From: Granulosicoccus antarcticus IMCC3135
Lineage (GTDB): Bacteria; Pseudomonadota; Gammaproteobacteria; Granulosicoccales; Granulosicoccaceae
Assembly (NCBI RefSeq): GCF_002215215.1
Contig: NZ_CP018632.1
Coordinates: forward strand, 4,212,501-4,276,500
DNA: 64,000 nucleotides
Reading direction: 5' to 3'
This document shows, one piece after another, positions 10,375 to 21,000 of this stretch. The notes under the pieces were generated by a model. That model ran no database searches. It was not told the origin of the DNA and saw nothing but the letters and a program-made list of their open reading frames with translations. Position numbers and translations under genes: made by a program. The number at the start of each line of letters is the position of its first letter. Position 1 is the stretch's first letter.

Positions 10375-11559
10375 ATGCAGATCAACACACTTATCCTCGG
10401 TGCCGGCGCCGCAGGCATGATGGCCGCTGCCCACGCCGGTCCCGGCGTACTGGTTGTTGATCACGCCAAGGCTGCGGGGGAGAAGATTCGTATCTCAGGT
10501 GGGGGCCGGTGCAATTTCACCAATACCGGCACAACTCCGGCGCAGTTTCTTTGCCAAAACCCGCATTTTGCAAAGTCTGCCCTGAGTCGATACACCCATT
10601 GGGACTTTATCAGCCTGGTGTCCGAATACGGCATTGCCTGGCATGAGAAGACACTCGGCCAGCTGTTTTGTGACAATAGCGCCAAGGACATCATTGCGAT
10701 GCTCCACGCAGAAATGGACAAGGCAGGTGCACAGCTCTGGATCAAGACCGACGTGGGTGACATCAGCCATGACGGCACACGCTTTCGGGTAACTCTGACT
10801 CGCGACGGCAAGCAAACCCAGGTGACTGCCAATAATCTGATTGTGGCCACGGGCGGCAAATCCATTCCCAAAATGGGAGCCACCGGGCTTGCCTATCAGA
10901 TTGCCTCACAGTTCGGCATCGAGGTGATAACCCCCCGCCCCGGTCTGGTTCCGCTGACCTTCAGCGACGACAAGTTCAAGCCACTGGCAGGCGTGGCAAC
11001 ACCGATCCGGGTTACCACAGGCGACACCAGCTTCGAAGAGGCAATGCTGTTCACCCATCGAGGCCTGTCCGGACCAGCAGTTCTGCAGATTTCAAGTTAT
11101 TGGCAGGAAGGTGAACGAATCACAGTCAATCTGATCCCAGGCGCCAACTTGCTTGATGATTTGAAAGAGACACGACGCACGGCTGGCCGCAAAGCATTAA
11201 GCAACATCCTGTCTATGCACCTGCCTGGCCGTCTTGTAGATTTTCTGAAAGACGATCTGAACTTGCAGGGCAACATTGCGGATCAAAGCGATGCTCAACT
11301 CCAAACCCTCTGCGATGCACTCAGTACCTGGCCGTTACAGCCCGCAGGCTCTGAGGGCTACAGAACCGCAGAGGTGACGCTTGGCGGCATCAACACCGAT
11401 GAGCTGTCCTCCAAAACCATGGAAGCCAAATCGGTTCCCGGCCTCTACTTCATCGGTGAGTCCGTTGATGTGACAGGCTGGCTAGGCGGCTACAATTTTC
11501 AGTGGGCCTGGTCCTCAGGCTGGGTGGCCGGAACGGCGATTGCTGCAAAGGCTGTCTGA
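10375..11559 (+). CDS. BaiN/HI0933-type FAD-dependent oxidoreductase
   Basis: 394 residues starting at MQINTLILGAGAAGMMAA, where the dinucleotide-binding Rossmann motif begins. A longer frame with a TTG at 10288 runs back into the DUF3833 gene and adds no homologous sequence, so I reject it. Other signatures are AAGEKIRISGGGRCNFTN near residue 40, GQLFCDNSAKDIIAML, LIVATGGKSIPKMGATG, FTHRGLSGPAVLQIS and the terminal GYNFQWAWSSGWVAGTAIA. This is the YhiN/HI0933 flavoprotein family, whose gut member BaiN acts in bile-acid 7-dehydroxylation; most others have no assigned substrate. It is a cytoplasmic protein. Confidence 0.92.
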   Translation: MQINTLILGAGAAGMMAAAHAGPGVLVVDHAKAAGEKIRISGGGRCNFTNTGTTPAQFLCQNPHFAKSALSRYTHWDFISLVSEYGIAWHEKTLGQLFCDNSAKDIIAMLHAEMDKAGAQLWIKTDVGDISHDGTRFRVTLTRDGKQTQVTANNLIVATGGKSIPKMGATGLAYQIASQFGIEVITPRPGLVPLTFSDDKFKPLAGVATPIRVTTGDTSFEEAMLFTHRGLSGPAVLQISSYWQEGERITVNLIPGANLLDDLKETRRTAGRKALSNILSMHLPGRLVDFLKDDLNLQGNIADQSDAQLQTLCDALSTWPLQPAGSEGYRTAEVTLGGINTDELSSKTMEAKSVPGLYFIGESVDVTGWLGGYNFQWAWSSGWVAGTAIAAKAV

Positions 11560-11608
11560 TTCAGGAATAGTTTGTCGCTCTCGGCAAAGGAATCACAGAC
11601 AGACCGCT

Positions 11609-13090
11609 TCAGCTCTTCCCCGGCTTTGCTTTCCGGAACAACGGAAGAAACAGTATCAACACCGAAATTGCCAGCAAAACGGCGGTAACCGGACGGGTCA
11701 AAAAATCCAGCAGATCATTGCGACTCAGTATCAGGGCTGTCCTGAAATTTGTCTCGGCTATTGGCGTCAGAATGAACCCGATGACAAACGGCGCAATCGG
11801 TAACTTGAGCCATCTGAACCCTATTCCAAGCAACCCGAAAGCAAACATGACCCAGACATCGAATACGCGGTTGTTGACGGCAAAGGCGCCCACCACACAC
11901 AGGACCAGCAAAACCGGCACCAGGTATTTACTGGGCACATCAATCAAGCGTGCCAGAAATCGTATACCGAACAACATTACGACCAGCATCAGAATATTGG
12001 CAATCATCAGAGTGCTCATGAAGCCATAGACGATGTCCGCGTTATTTTGAAACAACAGGGGCCCTGGACGAATGTTATGCAAGGTCAGTGCGGCAATGAG
12101 AATGACGTCAATGATCGAACCCGGTATCCCCATGGTGATCATGGGTATCAATGCCCCGCCAACAGTTGCATTATTGGCAGCTTCCGAGGCCACCACGCCT
12201 TCGTCGCAACCTTTACCGAAATTCTCAGGCGTGCCTGACATGTTCTTGGCTGTGACATACGAGACGATGGAGCCCACAGAGCCGCCCACTCCCGGCAATA
12301 TGCCAATCCAGGTTCCGATCAGAGAGGATCGCAACAAATTGAATCCTTGTCGGGAAATGTCTGCCATCGACACAAAGGATTCCTTGATATCCAGCCGTAT
12401 CCGATCAGCTTGACGAAGCTCGCGCCCAGCATCGGTCAGCAGTTGGGTGACCGCAAATATCCCCAGCAGCACCGCCAGTAAATTGAAGCCTGCCATCATC
12501 TGTGGAAAACCGAATGTCATGCGCGGCTGAGCCGTTATCGTATCCAGGCCGGGCAATGCGACGATCATTCCGATACACGCTGACATCAGCGCTTTGAGCA
12601 TGGAGCCTTCACTAAGCGAGGAAATCAGCATAAGCGCTGCAAGAACCAGTGCAAAGTACTCATGAGGCCCGAATTTAAGTGCAATCTTTGCTAACGGTGG
12701 CGATAGAAAAACCAGTGCCAGCCATGAGACCAGACCACCGACAAACGAAGCAATAATACCAAGCTGCAAGGCCCGCAGGGGTCGCCCTTTCTGAGCCATC
12801 GGGGCGGCATCCAGGGTTGTCATCATGCTCGAAGGACTTCCGGGGATGTTCAGCAAAGTGGCTGATACCAGGCCTCCGGATATGGAGCCGACATATTGCC
12901 CCACCAGCATGGCGATTGCGTGCAATGGCTCCCAGCCGTAGGTCAATGGGAGCGTCAGGGCTACCAGCATTGCGCCGTTCAAACCCGGAATGGCACCGAT
13001 GACAATGCCAGACACGGTACCAATCAGAATGAACAGGAAAGGCTCCAGCCCCAGCATGTAGGAAAAGGAGCTGCTCAACTCGTTGATCAT
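11609..13090 (-). CDS. tctA: tripartite tricarboxylate transporter large permease TctA
   Basis: 493 residues with about twelve membrane segments. The conserved N-terminal block GAIPGLNGAMLVALTLPLTYG and the GGLVSATLLNIPGSPSSMMTTLDAAPMA motif identify TctA; a second internal copy reads GILPGVGGSVGSIVSYVTAKNMS. It forms the substrate channel of a sodium- or proton-driven tripartite uptake system for tri- or dicarboxylates and related acids. Its ATG overlaps the TGA of tctB by 4 bp. Together with the upstream binding protein and enolase-superfamily enzyme it forms one uptake-and-breakdown operon. Confidence 0.95.
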   Translation of the reverse strand: MINELSSSFSYMLGLEPFLFILIGTVSGIVIGAIPGLNGAMLVALTLPLTYGWEPLHAIAMLVGQYVGSISGGLVSATLLNIPGSPSSMMTTLDAAPMAQKGRPLRALQLGIIASFVGGLVSWLALVFLSPPLAKIALKFGPHEYFALVLAALMLISSLSEGSMLKALMSACIGMIVALPGLDTITAQPRMTFGFPQMMAGFNLLAVLLGIFAVTQLLTDAGRELRQADRIRLDIKESFVSMADISRQGFNLLRSSLIGTWIGILPGVGGSVGSIVSYVTAKNMSGTPENFGKGCDEGVVASEAANNATVGGALIPMITMGIPGSIIDVILIAALTLHNIRPGPLLFQNNADIVYGFMSTLMIANILMLVVMLFGIRFLARLIDVPSKYLVPVLLVLCVVGAFAVNNRVFDVWVMFAFGLLGIGFRWLKLPIAPFVIGFILTPIAETNFRTALILSRNDLLDFLTRPVTAVLLAISVLILFLPLFRKAKPGKS

Positions 13091-13587
13091 GGCAATATCA
13101 CTGTAAATACACGGGTAAACAACAGAACCGCTAATGAGACGCTAACCAGTGAGACCGTTACTGCCATCAACACAGCCCTTACAGACAACTCCGATAACAG
13201 CAATATGCCGAATGCGGTAAACAGACAGCCAGCCCACCAGAAACTGAGCCACTCCTGATCCAGGCACAGAATGAATAACCCAAGCAATACGGCGCTGGTC
13301 ACCATCCGCCACAGACTAAACACTCCACCTTCAGATATGCCTTCATCCGAGCCTGCCGATACCGGGCTGTCACCGACATCATCCGCATCCTCAGAGCGGT
13401 TCTTGAATATCAGCAAGAGGTGCAAACAGGCAATCAATGCCAGACTAGTCGCGATCATTTTTGGCACAAGTCCGGCACTGATTTTTGCCATAAGCGATGA
13501 AGGAATCTGATCAGCAGACCAATACACCAGAATGGCGGTGACCAGACTGATAGCGACTAAAATACTTTCCCGATATCTGACGCTCAC
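13087..13587 (-). CDS. tctB: tripartite tricarboxylate transporter small permease TctB
   Basis: 166 residues with four predicted membrane segments (ILVAISLVTAILVYW, MIATSLALIACLHLLLIF, WRMVTSAVLLGLFILCL and the C-terminal pair). An acidic cytoplasmic-type loop lies in the middle, as is usual for TctB. The start is a GTG preceded by AGAGGT at good spacing. It lies between tctC (45-bp gap) and tctA (4-bp overlap). TctB sequences are poorly conserved, so the call leans on length, topology and position. Confidence 0.85.
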   Translation of the reverse strand: MSVRYRESILVAISLVTAILVYWSADQIPSSLMAKISAGLVPKMIATSLALIACLHLLLIFKNRSEDADDVGDSPVSAGSDEGISEGGVFSLWRMVTSAVLLGLFILCLDQEWLSFWWAGCLFTAFGILLLSELSVRAVLMAVTVSLVSVSLAVLLFTRVFTVILP

Positions 13588-13632
13588 GTGTATCTACCTC
13601 TGGTCACGATAGACCCTGATGACCTTGATTGA

Positions 13633-14595
13633 TTACTGGCCTACGACATACTTGATAGCCAGCTCTTCTACCTGTGTGTAACGGCTAGCCAGGGCCTCTT
13701 CCAACTCAGTACCCGTCAACAATGAAGGGGTAATGGAACGTTCAATCAGATTATTCTTGAATGCCTCATCCGATACCGTTCTAGTCATAGCCTCTGCCAG
13801 AATGCTAACAACATCATCGGGTGTTTCTGCAGGTGCGTACCAGATATAGTGAAGACCCACGTTAATGTCGTAACCTAACTCCTTGGCTGTCGGTGTATCA
13901 GGCAGATCAGGATGTCGTTCATCGTTGTAAAGCGCAATCGGTACAACATCACCACTGCGGATAGCCTCTATCGACTCGGAGACTGCAAACGTACCCGCAT
14001 CGATCGTACCACCCAACAAGGCTTTGAGCGTATCGGCACCGCCACCCGTAGGCACAAAAGTCACATCATGTTCGATCGCCGACAGTACATTCAAGGAAAA
14101 GAAATGATTGGCGGCACCCGGACTGATGCCAATGTTCAAACTATCGCCCGGATGGTCTTTCTGAGCTGCCGAGTAGAACTCATCCAATGAATGCATGCCT
14201 GAACCTTTTTGTACAGCTAGCACAATGACCTCTTTTGCTACCTGCGCAATGGGTCTGACGCTGGCGGGACCCATTGTATTAACGCCTAATGCTGATGATG
14301 TCAGAAATGCCTCATGCGTCGATAGCAAGGTGTAACCGTCTGGTTTAGCACTGGCCGCCTCCATCGCGCCAATTGAAGTGCCGCCTCCGCCCATATTGAC
14401 AATGGCAAGCTCAGTTCCCAGCTCCTTTGTGTATGCCTGCGCCACCAGTCTGGAAGTAATGTCGGTAGATCCACCAGCACCATTTGGAACAATGATCTTG
14501 ATGGGTTTTGAGGGAAATTCAGCGGCGCTGACGGTACTGGCGCTAAGCAGTAGAAACGAGGCGCTCAGTGTCGCCATTAATGATTTACGAAACAT
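13633..14595 (-). CDS. tctC: tripartite tricarboxylate transporter substrate-binding protein TctC
   Basis: 320 residues with a signal peptide ending VSAAEF. The hallmark PSKPIKIIVPNGAGGSTDITSRLVAQ follows, then the MGPASVRPIAQVAKE and GTIDAGTFAVSESIEAIRSGDVVPIAL blocks of the Bug/TctC family. It is the periplasmic receptor that delivers the substrate to TctA/TctB. A strong GGAGGAG ribosome site sits upstream, consistent with higher expression than the permeases. The ligand is probably an acid related to the substrate of the adjacent dehydratase-like enzyme, which is an inference from the operon. Confidence 0.95.
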   Translation of the reverse strand: MFRKSLMATLSASFLLLSASTVSAAEFPSKPIKIIVPNGAGGSTDITSRLVAQAYTKELGTELAIVNMGGGGTSIGAMEAASAKPDGYTLLSTHEAFLTSSALGVNTMGPASVRPIAQVAKEVIVLAVQKGSGMHSLDEFYSAAQKDHPGDSLNIGISPGAANHFFSLNVLSAIEHDVTFVPTGGGADTLKALLGGTIDAGTFAVSESIEAIRSGDVVPIALYNDERHPDLPDTPTAKELGYDINVGLHYIWYAPAETPDDVVSILAEAMTRTVSDEAFKNNLIERSITPSLLTGTELEEALASRYTQVEELAIKYVVGQ

Positions 14596-14683
14596 GGTGT
14601 CTCCTCCGGTTTTCTTGTTTGTCGACTCAGCGACAGGGGTATTTCAGTCGAACAACTTCACTACAGAAAATTTGAACAAGGAC

Positions 14684-15835
14684 TCAAGCGCAGCTCATCC
14701 GATCAGCCTGTTCCATCGATTCGATGATTTTTTCATCAAGGCTGACTCCCAGCCCATCTCCATCTCCTAGTCGCAATTGACCTTCAATAACAGTACCCAC
14801 AGATGGCTTTATCAGGGAATCGAAGTACGGGCTTTCGTCAAACTGCATTTCAAGGCGTGGCGCTATCGTTGATACCGCACAGACATGCAGAGAGGCGACA
14901 GCAGCGATGGGGCCTACCGGATTATGAGGGGAAAAATGCACATCGTTTTCAGCCAGCTTTTTACCGCAAATGGAAAGAGCTTCAGGGCCGCCGATGTGTC
15001 TGATATCTGGCATCAACACATCGTAAGCATGCGATTCGATAAAGGGTACTAAATCGGCATAGTCGCAGGCCGTCTCGGCACCAGCCAACAACATGCCATG
15101 GCGGCGACACATCTCACGACAGGCTGCCAGTGCTTTCATGTTGTCGGATGATTCATCAATCGGGCACTCAAGCCAATAGAGCTTCAAGTCGGCTAGTGCT
15201 GCCACCAGTGAATCCAGTCTGCCTGGCGAGAAACGCCAATGACAATCAACCATCAGATCTGGTTCAAATCCGACAGCATCTCTGATGGCGGCTATACGAG
15301 ACAGACCTGCCTCCAATGCCACCGCAAATTGCGATGAATCGAGTTCGGGAGACATCTCGTCAAAAGGTGCAATCTTGAATGCACGGTGTCCAGCCTGAAG
15401 TGCATCTCTGGCACTATTGGCATGGGACAGTGCACTTCTATCGACAGTGCGGCGATTGATATTCGCATATACATCCACGGCATTGCGCTGCACGTCGCCC
15501 AGTGCCTTCGCCAATGGGACTCCATGAATACGTGCGTTGGCATCAAGCAACGCTCCGGCCAGTGCAGAGAGACAGGTGGCTTCAATAATGCTGGCCGCCA
15601 GTGATTGCGTACATTGTTTGTAAGCTGACAAAAAATCCTTATCGAGCAACGTTCTACCAGATGCCTTGATCAGCTCGCACATCCTGGCGGTATGCTTCTC
15701 CAGCGTCGCCTCGGCAACTCCCGTTACTCCTGAATAGCTTGTCACCGTAATGAATATCCAGCAACTCTTGGCTGATATCTGCGTTGTCACCACGTCGATG
15801 TGTCGTATGCGCTCTTGCGCACTCAATATAAGCAT
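14684..15835 (-). CDS. enolase-superfamily (mandelate racemase/sugar-acid dehydratase type) enzyme
   Basis: 383 residues with the capping domain plus (beta/alpha)7-beta barrel of the enolase superfamily. Metal ligands expected from the superfamily are seen as Asp in LMVDCHWRF, Glu in YWLECPIDE and Glu in LAGAETACD. A general acid/base His lies in HFSPHNPVGPIA, and a Lys in HRAFKIAPFDE is the likely second catalytic base. Such enzymes abstract the proton alpha to a carboxylate and then eliminate water or racemise. It is 3 bp downstream of the GntR gene and upstream of tctCBA, so it probably processes the acid imported by that transporter. I cannot choose between galactonate, glucarate and other substrates. 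Confidence 0.85.
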   Translation of the reverse strand: MLILSAQERIRHIDVVTTQISAKSCWIFITVTSYSGVTGVAEATLEKHTARMCELIKASGRTLLDKDFLSAYKQCTQSLAASIIEATCLSALAGALLDANARIHGVPLAKALGDVQRNAVDVYANINRRTVDRSALSHANSARDALQAGHRAFKIAPFDEMSPELDSSQFAVALEAGLSRIAAIRDAVGFEPDLMVDCHWRFSPGRLDSLVAALADLKLYWLECPIDESSDNMKALAACREMCRRHGMLLAGAETACDYADLVPFIESHAYDVLMPDIRHIGGPEALSICGKKLAENDVHFSPHNPVGPIAAVASLHVCAVSTIAPRLEMQFDESPYFDSLIKPSVGTVIEGQLRLGDGDGLGVSLDEKIIESMEQADRMSCA

Positions 15836-15838
15836 GAT

Positions 15839-16510
15839 CTAGCCTCCTGCCATTCCTGAATTGACAACAGGCGCATCAGCCGCAAGCATCCGTTTGATCA
15901 GCATCTGTTTGGATTTCATCACATGAGCGCCCATCAGCAATTCGGCCGCCATTTCATCACCCGATTCGAGCGCTGCAATCAGGTGTTGGTGATCACTCGC
16001 CACTCCAGCAAATCGTTCATCGCTATGGCCATGTACACGCCACAGCGCGGTAATCAGCATCCAGTGACGATCAACCATATTGGCGCCATCGACACTGTCG
16101 GCAACCTGGTTGATCAAACCGTGAAATCGCTGATTGTGAACCAGTACCTCATCGTACAACTTATGCTCAATAGCGCTTTCCAGCTCGCTTTCTATTTCAC
16201 GCAAACAGGTAATGTCTGTCGCTGTGGCTCGACGTGCTGCTCGGCGCGTCAGGTGCGATTCGATACCCGCTCGCATATCCATGATCTGACTGACGAATTC
16301 GGTATTGATTTCACGTACGGTTGCGCCCTTGTTGGGCTCAAGGACCAGAATGCCTTCGCCTGCCAACTGTCTGAGCGCCTCCCGGACGGGCATATGACTG
16401 ATCTTGTATCGCGTTGCTAACTGGTCGATAGTGACGCGAGCACCAAAAACCAGGTGACCAGCCACGATATCGGTACGGATACATTCTGCTACGTCTAACT
16501 TGGGGCGCAT
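15839..16510 (-). CDS. GntR-family (FCD) transcriptional regulator
   Basis: 223 residues. The winged helix at about 5-75 includes LATRYKISHMPVREALRQLAGEGILVLEPNKGATV, the classic GntR recognition helix and wing. The helical FCD ligand domain follows (about 85-210), with the Asp/His pattern that binds a metal and a carboxylate effector (HNQRFHGLI, then SDHQHLIAAL). It is the first gene of the enolase/tctCBA operon and is probably its repressor, released by the transported acid. Two identical palindromes lie just upstream of its start and are the likely operators, which would make it self-regulated. Confidence 0.92.
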   Translation of the reverse strand: MRPKLDVAECIRTDIVAGHLVFGARVTIDQLATRYKISHMPVREALRQLAGEGILVLEPNKGATVREINTEFVSQIMDMRAGIESHLTRRAARRATATDITCLREIESELESAIEHKLYDEVLVHNQRFHGLINQVADSVDGANMVDRHWMLITALWRVHGHSDERFAGVASDHQHLIAALESGDEMAAELLMGAHVMKSKQMLIKRMLAADAPVVNSGMAGG

Positions 16511-16529
16511 TTGATGTAATCAGACTACG

Positions 16530-16593
16530 ATTTGATCAAATACTACCACGCAGAATTCAAATGAAAAATTAATATCAATATATTTGATCAAAT
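16530..16593. promoter_or_regulatory. paired GntR-type operators, ATTTGATCAAAT twice
   Basis: Two identical perfect 12-bp palindromes, ATTTGATCAAAT, at 16530-16541 and 16582-16593. Their centres are 52 bp apart, about five helical turns. They lie 20 and 72 bp upstream of the GntR start codon in AT-rich DNA that must hold the operon promoter. The TTGATCAA core resembles known FCD-type sites. Exact repetition plus position makes a regulatory role likely; binding by this GntR protein is inferred. Confidence 0.7.
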
Positions 16594-16714
16594 TAAGGGT
16601 TTTGCATACCAGTTCTGATTCTGCCACGATCGATTGCTCGTCGTAGCGAACACAATCCATCCCCGCCGCCCCTCTAGACCAATCGCAGCCGAAGCTGCAG
16701 AGTTGCAACAAGGA

Positions 16715-17956
16715 CTAAGCGGTAGCTGGGCGATATGGCAAGACTTCCACATCGTCGCGCCGTGTAGCGAACCCAACGAGCAGCAGTGTGCCCATCCCCA
16801 CCGCCACAAAACAGATACCCAGTGGAACCAAGGTTTCATCGTGAAAGCTTCCAAGGACATTAGATACAAGCACGGCAACGAGGCTGGAGACTGATGCAAT
16901 GATTGATGCTCCGATACCAGCAACTGCGCCAAGCGACTCCATTGCCATTGCCCCCAGATTCCCGAACAGAATGCCGATACAGAAGAAACAGCCAGCGCAG
17001 AGTCCTACAAATATCCACAACGGTGGTGTGCCGTTTGAGAGCAATGCGGACACAAGCAATACGCCACTCGACAGCACCAGCCCCATGACTGCGGTACGTG
17101 CCAGATAGGCTGTTCCCAGACGCAGCACCAGCTTTGCATTGATCAAGGAGGCGGCACCGACAGCAAAGGCTAACAAGGCGAAAAACGTTGTGAAAAGCTC
17201 AGCACGTTGGTATGTGATCGAGAATATCGACTGTGCAACACCGTAGTAACTCAGCTGTGCGCCGAACAGGAGCCCAGCCGCCAGTGTGTAGGCCAGCACC
17301 TTGGCGTTCATCAGAATTCGCAGGGCCACGACAAAGCTCCCTCGGACACTGAACGGCAAACGATCTTCCTGCCCGAGCGTCTCTGGCTGACGAAAATAAA
17401 GCCATAGTGCAGCAAGCAGTGACAGGCCAGCATAGGCCCCGAAAAGAAATCGCCAGCTACCCAGCTCGAGAACCCACTCACCGAGTACCGGTGCGAGCAT
17501 GGGTACCAAGACCAGTACGGTCATGATCAGAGACATGGTGCGTGCCATGGCACCACCAGCGTAGCGATCACGAATCGCTGCACGCGATCCGATCTTGGGT
17601 CCAGCCACACCAATCCCTTGCAGCAGGCGGCCAAACAAAAGCATCGTCAGTGACGAGGCTAGCATTGCAATCAGTGAGCCGGCAATGAAGAGTGCGATAC
17701 CAATCAGGATCGCACTCTTTCGACCACGTGCATCCGCTAGCGGGCCAAAAAACAGTTCCCCGAACACCATACCCAGAACCAGTGTTGAGACGACTTTATG
17801 AACGTCCTGCTCGGCTGAGAAGGTACGACCGATGTCAGATAGAGCCGGTAGCATCATCGACAATGCCAGCGCCGTTAGTGAGGTCAAAGAGGCGAAAAGC
17901 GCCACGAATTCGAATTCGCTTGTTGATCGACCGCAGGCTTTCGTCACATTCGGCAT
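16715..17956 (-). CDS. Bcr/CflA-type MFS drug efflux transporter
   Basis: 413 residues from the ATG at 17956; a TTG four codons earlier is the only extension. Twelve membrane segments. MFS motif A between TM2 and TM3 reads FGPLADARGRKSA, and the TM1 block LTSLTALALSMMLPALSDIG plus the GRLLQGIGVAGPKIGSRAAIRD loop place it in the DHA1 Bcr/CflA subfamily. These proton antiporters expel small drugs or metabolites. It stands alone: about 120 bp separate its end from the GntR operators and about 80 bp lie between its start and the diguanylate cyclase gene. Confidence 0.9.
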   Translation of the reverse strand: MPNVTKACGRSTSEFEFVALFASLTSLTALALSMMLPALSDIGRTFSAEQDVHKVVSTLVLGMVFGELFFGPLADARGRKSAILIGIALFIAGSLIAMLASSLTMLLFGRLLQGIGVAGPKIGSRAAIRDRYAGGAMARTMSLIMTVLVLVPMLAPVLGEWVLELGSWRFLFGAYAGLSLLAALWLYFRQPETLGQEDRLPFSVRGSFVVALRILMNAKVLAYTLAAGLLFGAQLSYYGVAQSIFSITYQRAELFTTFFALLAFAVGAASLINAKLVLRLGTAYLARTAVMGLVLSSGVLLVSALLSNGTPPLWIFVGLCAGCFFCIGILFGNLGAMAMESLGAVAGIGASIIASVSSLVAVLVSNVLGSFHDETLVPLGICFVAVGMGTLLLVGFATRRDDVEVLPYRPATA

Positions 17957-18038
17957 AGCTAAAGGCAAGGTTCATTGTCGCCCGCATGAACAATGGAAAA
18001 CCAACTGTGCGGACGCTATGGATTAGTCTAACAAACCT

Positions 18039-21000
18039 TCACGCGCGACGCGCCTGGTTACTGATTCTTTGATTGACCAGAAACGCGGTTATCTTGTCTG
18101 CCGATTGCGGTCGGCTGATCAAGTAGCCCTGCACCTCATCACATCCCAATTGACTCATGATCTCCAACTGGGCATTCGTCTCCACACCTTCTCCGACCAC
18201 CCGTAGATTCAACGCATGCGCCATATTGATCACCGAACCCACCAACGCCCGTGAACGGGCACTTGTCTCTACCGCGTTGATGAACAATCGATCTATTTTC
18301 ACTACATCCAACGGCAGATCAGCCAATAGCGACAGTGACGTATAGCCCGTCCCAAAATCATCGATCGATATACCCACACCGGCCTCTTGCAACCTGGCCA
18401 AAGCATGTCGAGCCTGTTCCGGATTATCCAGCACCGAGGTTTCTGTCAATTCGATCTCTAGCTGCCGACCTTCAACACCCGCCTCTCTCAACGCCATCAA
18501 CGTCTCCTCTACCAGAGTTTCGGCTTTCAGCTGCATGGGCGAGATATTGATCGAGACGCGTAGATCATCAAACCCCATCGATCGCCAAACAACAATCTGT
18601 TGAAGCGTCGCCTTGAGCACTCGTTTTGATAATTTGTCAATCAGACCATTCGCTTCAGCGACGGCCACAAACAGTTGCGGCGATACAAATCCGCGTGTTT
18701 CGTGCTTCCATCGTATCAGCGCCTCCATGCCCGTCACCTGACGCTTAGCCAGATCAAACTTGGGCTGGAACCAGGTCTCGATCGCATTGTTCTCCAGTGC
18801 TTCATGCAGATCAGACTCCAGTCTGATGTAGTCGTCTGAAGCGACATGCAAGGAATTAGATGCAAATACGTGCGAGATCTTGTCCGACCTAATCGAAGCC
18901 AGCTTGCGCGCCTCACTGGCCTCGGCAAACAAGCTGGTTGCCTCTTGATCGCTTCGTGAAGAAATGGCGATACCAATATTGGCCCCAATGTAGACTTTTT
19001 CCTCACCCAGTACAAAGGGCTCTGAGAACAAACGTTTCAGACGTGTCACCACTATCATGGCACTGGTCGTATCGTTCAGTGATGACAGCAGCACTGCGTA
19101 TTCGTTGGACGTTATCCGGGAGAGCGAGTGTTCTGCCGACAACATCGAGACAAGATCCGTGGATCGCAGTCCATTCTGGAGTCGATCCACGACATCCATA
19201 ACCAGTTCATCACACAACACGTAGCCAAACGTGGACACCAGGCGATCCAGATCCCTTAATGCAAACGAGATGACGCCGACCAGCGTGTCATCTCTTTTGG
19301 CTCGTATCTGCTCTGTCTCCATCCGTTGCAGAAATATCGTCCGTAGTGGCATGCCCGTCAAGGCATCAAATTCACTGACCACGCTCAGCTCATGATCGCG
19401 CTGTTGTACCAAGCCTTCCAGTTCCAGCACGCGGGCTTGCAAGTGATCCGAGACAGATGCCATCAGGACGTCGTCAAGAGGTTTTTCACGAACTAGCTCC
19501 TCGTTACCGACTGATTCAATGACTGACTCGCCGGCTGACTCGGCAACAGGCTTGACCGTACCTGATGCCGATGGCGCGTGGATCACCACTTGATTACGCC
19601 CACCTTCCTTGGCACGATATAAACCCTGATCCGCGGCATCAACCAGACTAGAGCCATCAGTGGCTCCGCATGACAGATCAGATACACCAAAACTTGACGA
19701 CAGTTTTTCAACAGCCAGTCGATCTCCATAGGCCAGCGCTATAACGGCAATACGGGCACGCTCTGCGACCTGCGCGGCCGCTGCTGCATCTAGGCCCGGC
19801 AGAACAATGACAAATTCCTCACCGCCGTAACGGCCCAGGATATCTCCATCCCGACACAATCCTTGCAAGACTTCTGCGGTGGCTCGGATGACATCATCGC
19901 CCACCGCATGTCCATAGTTATCATTCACCTGTTTGAAATGATCGATATCGGTCATGATGCACGATAGCGCTGTACCCTCCAGCAGCGCATGGTTCATGCG
20001 CGCGTCCAGTTCCTCCATCAATGTACGCCGGTTGGCAATGCCCGTTAACGGATCCGTGGTCGCCAGGATTTTCAACTCTCGATTCTTCTCGGCAATCAGT
20101 TCCTGCGATTGGCGCTCCTTGACTAATGAGGCCTTCAACTCACGATTCTGACGCTCCACCTTCGTCATATCGTCCAACGTCACCAGAACCCCTTTTCGCC
20201 CATCGTCGCCATCTCCGACGAAGGCACAACTAACCTGAAACAAGCGCTCCTCTTTTCCCTTGCGCACCAGTTTCAGTGACTCATCCGAGATCGCCAGACC
20301 ACTGTGCAATGTCGTCGTCCAGGGCGCCTGCCATCCTGCCTCCTTTTGCCACGGCCAATCGTCGAGTGAGCGACCGGTGAGCTCGCTTGCTGTGCAATCC
20401 GCAATGCCTGCTGCCGACTGGTTAGCCATTACAATGCGCAGCTTTGCATCCAGAACAATAACTCCGGCACTGAACAGATTCATCGCAGAATCTACCCGCC
20501 CAGGTACCGCTTTGCCCGGATCCAGCTGCACCAGAGCTCGACTTAAAAAGGCGGTAAAGGCCACCAGCGAGCACAGGGCAACAAACCCTAACCAGAGCAT
20601 TTCACTCAAACGATTGGCCATCGGTGCAAACACCACCCGCACCTCACCCCATAAGCGACTCTCATCGTAGATCGGCACGAGCAACTGTGTCGCTGTGGAT
20701 TCTGACTCGCGGGTATCTAACTGCGTCGTATCCCCGAACTCTGCCAGTATTACACCTGTGTCTCGCACAAGTGCTGCCGCATGAATATCTCCGTTTCTCA
20801 ATACGAAACGCGATACTGTGTTTTGTATATCACTCAAATCGCCGTTACTGGCCAGGGTTGAGAGTTGCACCGCCAGGGCTTCGACAACCACTTTTCGTGA
20901 TTCTCTTGAGATCTCTCCAGTATCGGTTCTCAAGCCCAGCAAGTCTGCCAGAAATAGTACGCTCAGGCTAAGCATGACCAGACTGCTACCCAGAATCAGA

